Shown here: positions 58,009 to 64,000 of the stretch, in pieces
Layout: each line of letters starts with the position of its first letter
How positions within the stretch are numbered: the stretch's first letter is position 1
From: Blastomussa wellsi
Taxonomy: Eukaryota > Cnidaria > Anthozoa > Scleractinia > Plerogyridae
Assembly: GCA_947652115.1 (NCBI GenBank)
Contig: OX393569.1
Location: forward strand, 6,191,008 to 6,255,007
DNA length: 64,000 nucleotides
Direction of reading: 5' to 3'
Notes under the pieces: generated by a model
What the model saw: the letters and a program-made list of their open reading frames with translations, nothing else
Databases searched by the model: none
What the model was told of the DNA's origin: nothing
Position numbers and translations under genes: made by a program

Positions 58009-58579
58009 ATTTTTATATTTTTTTTTACCATTATACAATGTTAGCCATTCATATAAACGGAAGAATTAACTTTCTTAGGTGCTGAAAACACCAATCCGTT
58101 GGTCTATGTCAAGAGCTCTCATTGGATAATCATAACAAAAAATATAAAAATCAACGGCAAGTGTTCACGGTTTGAGTGTCCGCACTGTAAAAGCTGAGCA
58201 AGGTTTTGATTTCTTTTTTATAAAGGTGCTTTTATTGCTTAACTAGGAAGTAGCCAAAAAACACCCTGAATTCAAGATACACACTAATCTTGGATTATTG
58301 AAATATTGTGCTACGGAAAATACACGGGGGTTATCAATTCTGTTTCGGGAGAAAAACAAAAGTGTTCTGGGAATCTGAAAATCAATTCTGCCGGGAATCG
58401 GGACATTTTCGGGGAAACACGAAAATAGTTAAAAATTTCGGGAAAAAATTGGGAGATACTCGAAATTTTCATGACGTCTTTCATTTACCAATAGCACTGC
58501 TCACACGGTGTTAGTTACAGTTGTCACCCCCTCCGTGAAAATCTCTTGAATTACATTGATGAAAATGAACTGATAATTT

Positions 58580-58912
58580 CTTTGTTTGGCTGAGAAGATT
58601 GGAAAACCAGAATAAAGACGTCAAAAAGCTGCTTGTATAATTGGCTTGGAAACCAACACAAAAACGTCAAAAAGCTGTCAAAAATTATATTACTAGCTCT
58701 GCGATTGGCTGAGAAGATTGGAAAACAGACACAGAAACGTCAAAAAGCTGTGAAAAATTATATTACTAGCGCTGTGATTGGCTGAGAAGACTGCAAAACC
58801 AATACAGAGACGTCAAAAAGCTGCCAAAAATTAGATTATTAGCTCGCTCTGTGACTGGCTGAGAAGATTGGAAAACAAATTTAGAGAGGTCAAAAAGCTG
58901 TCAGTTAAAATA
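58580..58912. repeat. Minisatellite with 'gattggctgagaagattgga' units
   Basis: About five imperfect units of roughly 60-85 bp each contain TTGGCTGAGAAGATTGGAAA and 'acgtcaaaaagctgtc'; the second lacks part of the first motif. Units are separated by 'aaaattatattactagc'-type linkers. It is non-coding. Confidence 0.85.
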
Positions 58913-59799
58913 ATCATGAAAAAACCCGGGACAGTAATGATGTTTCCCTGAAGTGGTATTCCAGGTAACGTTTAAATGAACGCCTCGGCAACTGCCTACG
59001 ACTGGATGACGGCAAATTCTAAGCTTTAATTCTTTATAAAACGTCGTTTGCCATTTGATCTTGGACATCTTGTTCTTTTAAAATTATGTACGTTTTAAAG
59101 CCAAACGCTAGTTGGAGCTGTTACGGGAATGAAATGAAATATTTTATGTCGTCATACATATATTAATATAGTTACGCATTTATGTTTCAAGTTTTTGATA
59201 ACTTTGGTAAATTTCATTTTGGCTAAAATATCATTGCCATTTCTTCTAATAAAATACTCTACAATATCATAAATGGAAATCATCGTCTCTTATAAATCAT
59301 ATACAATTCAATGACAAAAATGTAAAATAGCATAAAATGAGCGGGACACATTCCAATCTGGGGCAAAATACAATTTTGTGGCCTATGGCCGTTGAAATTA
59401 CGTTTTTAAGTGATCTGTACCTCATTTTGAGCTAGCCTTTCGCTACGAAAGAACTTATAAAGCAACAACTTTGTCATATACATATAAACCTCTTCATTTT
59501 GAAGACAAATATAGCCTATTCACAGTATCATACATTCTCTCAACTTACCGATAAATTTTAACTCTCTACCAAAGTTATTTTTAGCCATTTCTCAGAAGAA
59601 AGCCTTTGGCGATGCAATTTCTCCATGGGCGTCTGAATCAAAATACTTTCACAACCTCCCTTTCGTTAGTTTCATACCAAATTTAAAATCCACATCAGCA
59701 TGTCTCCTTGGTTTCTTCTTTGTTCAGGCAACCGCTGAACAAGCAATTTTTTGCGGCTACATTTGGCCAAGACAAAAGCAAGTCAACTCAGCACTGTCC

Positions 59800-61902
59800 T
59801 CACGTTTCAGCCCAGCGAGCTAAGCCGCGGTTTACCAATTCTCTGTTGATCAGGATTGTCTGCAAAATCAATCACTCAATCAATAAATCAATTAACCAAT
59901 CAAACAATAAATCAATCAATCGTTCAATCGATCATTCAGTCAATCAATCAATAGCAACAAAGCAAACAAACAAATTCGCGAGATATTAAAAAACAGCTTT
60001 TGTAGTTTTAATTTGAAGTAAGTTGAGATAAGCAAATTTGTACCTGGAATAAAAGAGAAACAAAAACAAACCAACAAACAATATTTAAGTATCGAAAATC
60101 ATTATTGCACGAGTTTTTCAGCGGACATATCAAACACTCAAGAGAGTGTTTCATCACATTTCCAAACCACTCAAAGTTCGTCCAAAATACTCCGCTGCGC
60201 GTGGCATGCAGTAAAAACCCGCGTGTGGGAACCTACATTTTTTGTAGTTTGGCAAAATAGGTTCCCATATTTTGGTAGTAGGTTCTTAATTTATATGGGG
60301 GAGACAAAGTTGTTGATTACCAGAAAAAAAATAATGTTGGGTTCGGTCCTTCATTACACAGCATTTATTCATAACTGAATTGCCGTTAATCTAACAAAAC
60401 TGACTAAAAATGTATATGCAGTACATCATTACCGGTAAAAGTATGTTTTCGACAAGAGCTGTACATGAAATGTACTAGAACCCACATATAAGAAGAATCT
60501 GTTTAGATTTGCTTGGCTAAAAAGGTTCTTATATTTTGGGGTATTAAAATGGCAAATTTCTGCCAGCAGGTTGTTAAACCACTAGGTTTTTACACGCGGG
60601 TTTTTACATAGGGAGCCCAAGCTCAAGTCACTGTTCAAGTAAGAAGTTGTGAAACTATTGTATGCTTCGTAAACACAAGACCAACAACAATAAAGAAGAC
60701 AGGTCACTTTTAATGGCAATTTAACTTGAACAATGACTTGAGCTTGGGCTCCCTACGGTTTTTACTGTATTCAACTCAGTCTCTTCTCGGTGTTTGGAAA
60801 TGTGATGAAACACCGTCTCTCGTGTTTGATATATTTACTCACCTGTTGTCCCTGTACGAGATAAAGTTCCAGGCACGGCAAGCCACTTCTGTGACCGATA
60901 ACACGGGCGGTCAGCAGAGCATTCATTGTCAAGTCTTCCAGCACAGCGTTTGCCACACTTGAAAACGTGTCTCCTGAAACAGCAAATGAATAGATGACGT
61001 GGTGAATGTAGGAGCGACTAAAAGTACACTGTAGAAAGCGACAAATGAACGCCATCATGAACGCGAGCGTCCGAATGGCCGAATGGCACAGGCAACGAGT
61101 GTTGGTACAAACCTATAGTGTCAGTGATGACCTACTGTTCAATAACTTCTCAAAATAATAAAACAGTGAACAAACCTTGCCTAAAGAAGTGAAACGTTTC
61201 CGTTATGATTTCGCTAATTGTACATCTTAAGAAGTATTGCTCAACTGCCAATTCACCATTAAATTTTCACAAGTCTCAACCTTCGAACGAACGACAAGTT
61301 CTTGCATTTTGATTCGCCTTTTAGAGCGGTTTTCATCTCAGTATCGAAAGTAATTCTGAGTTTACTTTTGTTTTGCATTACTTCGATTAGTGATTGGTTA
61401 AAAATCTCGCGCCACTTTTTCAACCACTCAGGAGTGAAACCAAAACCAATCCTGACTCGCGCGCGCACGTTTTGCCGCGCTTTGTGTCGGTTACGTGTAA
61501 TTGCTTTGAGTTTTGATTGGTTCACTGGATTGCCTCGATCCTTTGTGATTGGCCAAAGTAATTACTTTTTAGTTTTACGACACTCAATTGTAACTCGCTC
61601 TAACAACAGAAGTTGTTCAATTGTACTCAAAATGCAAAATAGAGCTACAAAGTCAAAAAAGTGCTCAAAAGTTGCTCAGCGATATCGTTTCTTTGCCACG
61701 AACGCAACAAAATGACTCCGGTCAGTGGTATAATTAGTGCTTATGTTCGCGTATAAATGAGCAAGGTCGTGCTTCCTATGCTTACACTTAGCTCATTCAT
61801 GTCACAGAATACTGTACTACAAATAAGTACCTACCTTGAAGCGGAATCACGTTCGCAAGACAACACTCGATTGCTTGAAAAGGCACCGTTAAAAAGTCCG
61901 TC
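59800..61902 (-). CDS. Tudor-domain protein, last three exons (5' part outside window)
   Basis: Exons 61835-61902, 60843-60973 and 59800-59859 on the minus strand, GT-AG and in phase, ending in TGA; about 85 residues. Seen: FLTVPFQAIECCLANVIPLQ, then VLEDLTMNALLTARVIGHRS and GLPCLELYLVQ, and finally INRELVNRGLARWAET. Known: 'P.QAIEC.LA.V.P' followed by a helix, a '.A.V.G...G.P.VEL' strand pair and 'N..LV..GLA' is the second half of an extended Tudor domain. Such domains bind methyl-arginine tails of Piwi proteins in germ granules (the TDRD/RNF17 group). Missing: the Tudor core barrel with its aromatic cage should be in an exon beyond 61902, which I did not find, so it is probably past the right edge. 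Which TDRD member this is cannot be told from the tail. Confidence 0.8.
59862..59955. repeat. AATC/CAAT tetranucleotide run
   Basis: An imperfect run of AATC-type tetranucleotides immediately upstream (minus sense) of the last Tudor exon forms the pyrimidine-rich part of that intron's 3' end. Confidence 0.8.
60130..60835. mobile_element. Foldback element split by a second inserted element
   Basis: The outer arms 'atcaaacactcaagagagtg' (left) and 'tctctcgtgtttgat' (right), with 'gtttcatcacatttccaaac' and its inverse, are the two halves of one foldback of the family at 35412-35556. They are separated by about 550 bp that has its own inverted ends (GTAAAAACC...GGTTTTTAC). A further inverted pair inside, GGGAGCCCAAGCTCAAGTCA and its inverse, lies at about 60611-60640 and 60733-60760. 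It lies in the intron before the last Tudor exon. Confidence 0.75.
61321..61602. mobile_element. MITE family A, copy 3
   Basis: TAGAGCGGTTTTCATCTCAG at the left pairs imperfectly with 'cactcaattgtaactcgctc' at the right. 'aaaaatctcgcgccacttt', 'gttttgattggttcactgga' and 'tttgtgattggcc' are shared with the copies at 8716-8998 and 15636-15968. It lies in a Tudor gene intron. Confidence 0.75.
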
Positions 61903-62265
61903 CTGAAAAATGATATATCGACGTTAGTTGAATGAAACATAGTGTGGAGATGTATGAACAACAACCAACCATTTTAGTTTGCCCTCTAGTTTAGCCGAAA
62001 AAATCGTCTGCTCTCACAGGCTACAGATGACCAAAAAACAGCATAACAATTAACTGAATTAGGCAAAGAGAAACTAACTTAATAATCCAAGGCCGATCAA
62101 ATAGCTGAAAACTGATGATATTTTTAATTAGGCCCAAAATTTAGGATGGACAAAACCAACCTTCATCAGCTGATGAGTTGGTTTTGTCCATCCGAAATAT
62201 TGGGCCTCATTAAAAATACCACCAGTTTCTAGCTGTTTGATCGGCCTTGCATTATTAAGGGAGTA

Positions 62266-62302
<37 letters not shown>

Positions 62303-62309
62303 GTATAAC

Positions 62310-63510
62310 AATATAATTTTGTTTTATCAACTAGGTTGATAATGTGAATTGGCCACCGTAAAGACATTCAAGAGCTGACGTTTCGAGCGTTAGCCGTTCG
62401 TCGGAGCGAATCAAGGAATTTTGGGTCGTGTGTTTTTTATATATAGAAAGATGGAGCTTCGCTATTGGCTGGTGCCTGGTAACGTGAAAACAACGGAATA
62501 AATTAGTTGAATGAAAAGCGTTCGTTGATACCGTGAGGATTAAGAGTGCCGATTTGGAAAATAAAGTTTTGTTCTAGAGTTTTGCGGCTTTCCGTGTTTT
62601 CGCCTCCCTGTTTCGCCGATGTATAACTTTTTGCAAAGAGTGCAAGTTATGCAATAGATGGCATTGGCTGAGGCACAGGTGAAATGATCAGTGATCTTGA
62701 TAGATCGCTTGGGTCCCGATATTTTGTCAACGTTGTGAATGAAAGGGCATGTTTTGTATCGTGCGCGAGCGCATTTAAAAGTTCCGGGTTGATCACTTGT
62801 TTGACTAAAAAGTTACCTATGTTTTTGTCGCGTTTGAATGAAATTATTGGAAAAGAAAAGATTCTACCAGTGTCGGGATCATTTTGAAGTAATTTAAAGT
62901 TTTTGAGAATGATGGATTTAACTGCGTGGTTGTGAGGGTGAAATGTGAGGGTGAATGGAATTCTATGGTTGTTTTCTCTCTGTGACGTTTGTAGTGCTGA
63001 CTGTCGATCAATTTGTTGGACGCGATGATGGCCCGATGAGTCGTCACTACAAAGACAGCGAAGTCTAAGAAACTGAGAATAAGGAATGGAATTCTTGACA
63101 TGTGATGGATGTGAAGAAGAATACAACAAATAACTGAGAATCTGTGGGTTTGTAGTGCACACTGGTGCATAAACCGTTGCCTTCGATAGAAACTTTGATA
63201 TCCAGGAATGCTAAGGAAGTATCGGAAATTTCCCAGGTATATTTAAGGGCAGGATGAAACGAATTAACAGCGGTTATAAATTGATCGAGATCCTCTCTGG
63301 TAGAAGAGGTAGCGCCGATACAGTCGTCAACGTAGCGACGATAGAGTTCAGGTTTTGGGCCGTTGTATTGATTGAAAAATTGGTGTTCAATGTAGCCTAC
63401 GAAAAGATTGGCGTAGCTGGGTCCCATTTTGGTACCCATGGCCACGCCATTGATTTGTTTGTAATTGTTTGCGAATGAAAAACAGTTGAGTGTTAACACT
63501 AACTCAACCA
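62310..63510 (-). mobile_element. Decayed Penelope-like retroelement (reverse transcriptase and partial GIY-YIG)
   Basis: On the minus strand the frame includes NGVAMGTKMGPSYANLFVGY and YRRYVDDCIGA, the reverse-transcriptase motifs with the catalytic YVDD. It continues through DTSLAFLDIKVSIEGNGL and, after a frameshift near 63140, HVKNSIPYSQFLRLRCLCSD and ISFKRDKNIGNFLV. A second frameshift follows, and compared with the copy at 42637-43255 about 130 bp is missing within the GIY-YIG region (near 62600). The terminal sequence with the hammerhead-like core is at 62357-62412. The element is inactive and its 5' end is truncated near 63510. Confidence 0.88.
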
Positions 63511-64000
63511 GGCGGAGTAGTGTTTCCGATTAAGTTTGTTTTTAAGTTTATTGCTGATCCTGATCTACACCAAGATCCAGCTACAATCTGCTCCTGGTTG
63601 CTTACTTGGTCCTTGCATGGTTTACAGCAGAAAAAAAAAAACAATCAGAATAGTGAAAAACTAACCGATGAGCTGAGTACTTTATATGTGACACATCAGC
63701 TTGGACTAAACGCGAAGTTTTTTTTAACAATATATACTTCTGTTACAGGACGATTACAAACATGCTTACACCGGCAACGTTACAATACTAGACTACGTGT
63801 AAAAAACATATGCATAGTCACCTACTTACTTACAATTGGTCGTCTATTTGAACATTGCATTTTACATTTTAATAACTGTTTCCTTTTCCATGTCACAGAC
63901 CGATAAAAACATTTTTTCTTAACAGCTAAAATAGGAGTTTACAGAACGTTTCCTGTTCTCTACACATCAACGCGCGAGGGGATACAAGATTTAAGTTTAT
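63511..64000. other. Right edge, no feature seen
   Basis: This is AT-rich sequence beyond the retroelement. It should belong to an intron of the Tudor gene, but I found no exon in either strand that continues the Tudor reading frame. Confidence 0.4.

Larger units (their letters stand above)
56700..59799. other. Spacer between convergent genes
   Basis: This separates the 3' end of the 76-aa gene model (+) from the Tudor gene (-). It contains two related stretches near 57090-57290 and 57320-57520 ('tttcttatcagagcc', 'agcagtaacaca' and 'caataaggtgtaaataattt' recur, spaced about 230 bp), a MITE, and a minisatellite. I see no exon. Confidence 0.5.

Noticed and set aside
58580..58912. CRISPR-like array
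   Set aside because: Units are imperfect, have no unique equal-length spacers, and the DNA is plainly animal nuclear; it is a minisatellite.

Overview
The window is animal nuclear DNA, most likely from an anthozoan cnidarian and probably a stony coral. Genes are split by GT-AG introns, coding density is low, and introns and spacers are packed with small foldback or inverted-repeat elements, tRNA-derived SINEs, LINE tails and Penelope-like retroelements with GIY-YIG domains. A TRIM-NHL gene of the kind amplified in cnidarians is also present. The species is inferred from overall character, not proven. There are no operons, CRISPR arrays or prokaryotic signals. All spliced models were built by eye from splice sites and phase agreement.

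Layout. (1) About 3.1-15.6 kb (+): a gamma-glutamyltransferase (GGT) gene. (2) 18.1-31.7 kb (+): a second, tandem GGT paralogue with nearly the same intron phases and the same predicted length of 625 aa. Its 6.7-kb sixth intron contains a complete intronless TRIM gene (RING, two B-boxes, coiled coil, filamin, NHL) on the opposite strand at 27.2-29.5 kb. (3) 32-39 kb: a gene-poor, repeat-rich spacer. (4) 39.0-45.5 kb (+): a four-exon gene for a 575-aa acidic protein of unknown family. It has an MGCGSS lipidation signal, a 42-aa internal duplication and about eight short beta-like repeats at the C-terminus. (5) 47.4-56.7 kb (+): a tentative three-exon gene for a 76-aa basic protein. Its second intron contains an intronless antisense ANKUB1 homologue at 50.3-52.5 kb. 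(6) 59.8-61.9 kb (-): the last three exons of a Tudor-domain protein gene whose 5' part lies beyond the window. (7) 62.3-63.5 kb: a decayed Penelope-like retroelement.

How the genes relate. The two GGTs are a tandem duplication and should act on extracellular glutathione and other gamma-glutamyl compounds at the cell surface. The other genes have no evident shared pathway. The most notable structural theme is two intronless genes, each lying antisense inside an intron of a split gene. The best candidate for something undescribed is the MGCGSS/beta-repeat protein, followed by the 76-aa gene. Young inverted-repeat elements sit directly after the stop codons of both GGT genes.
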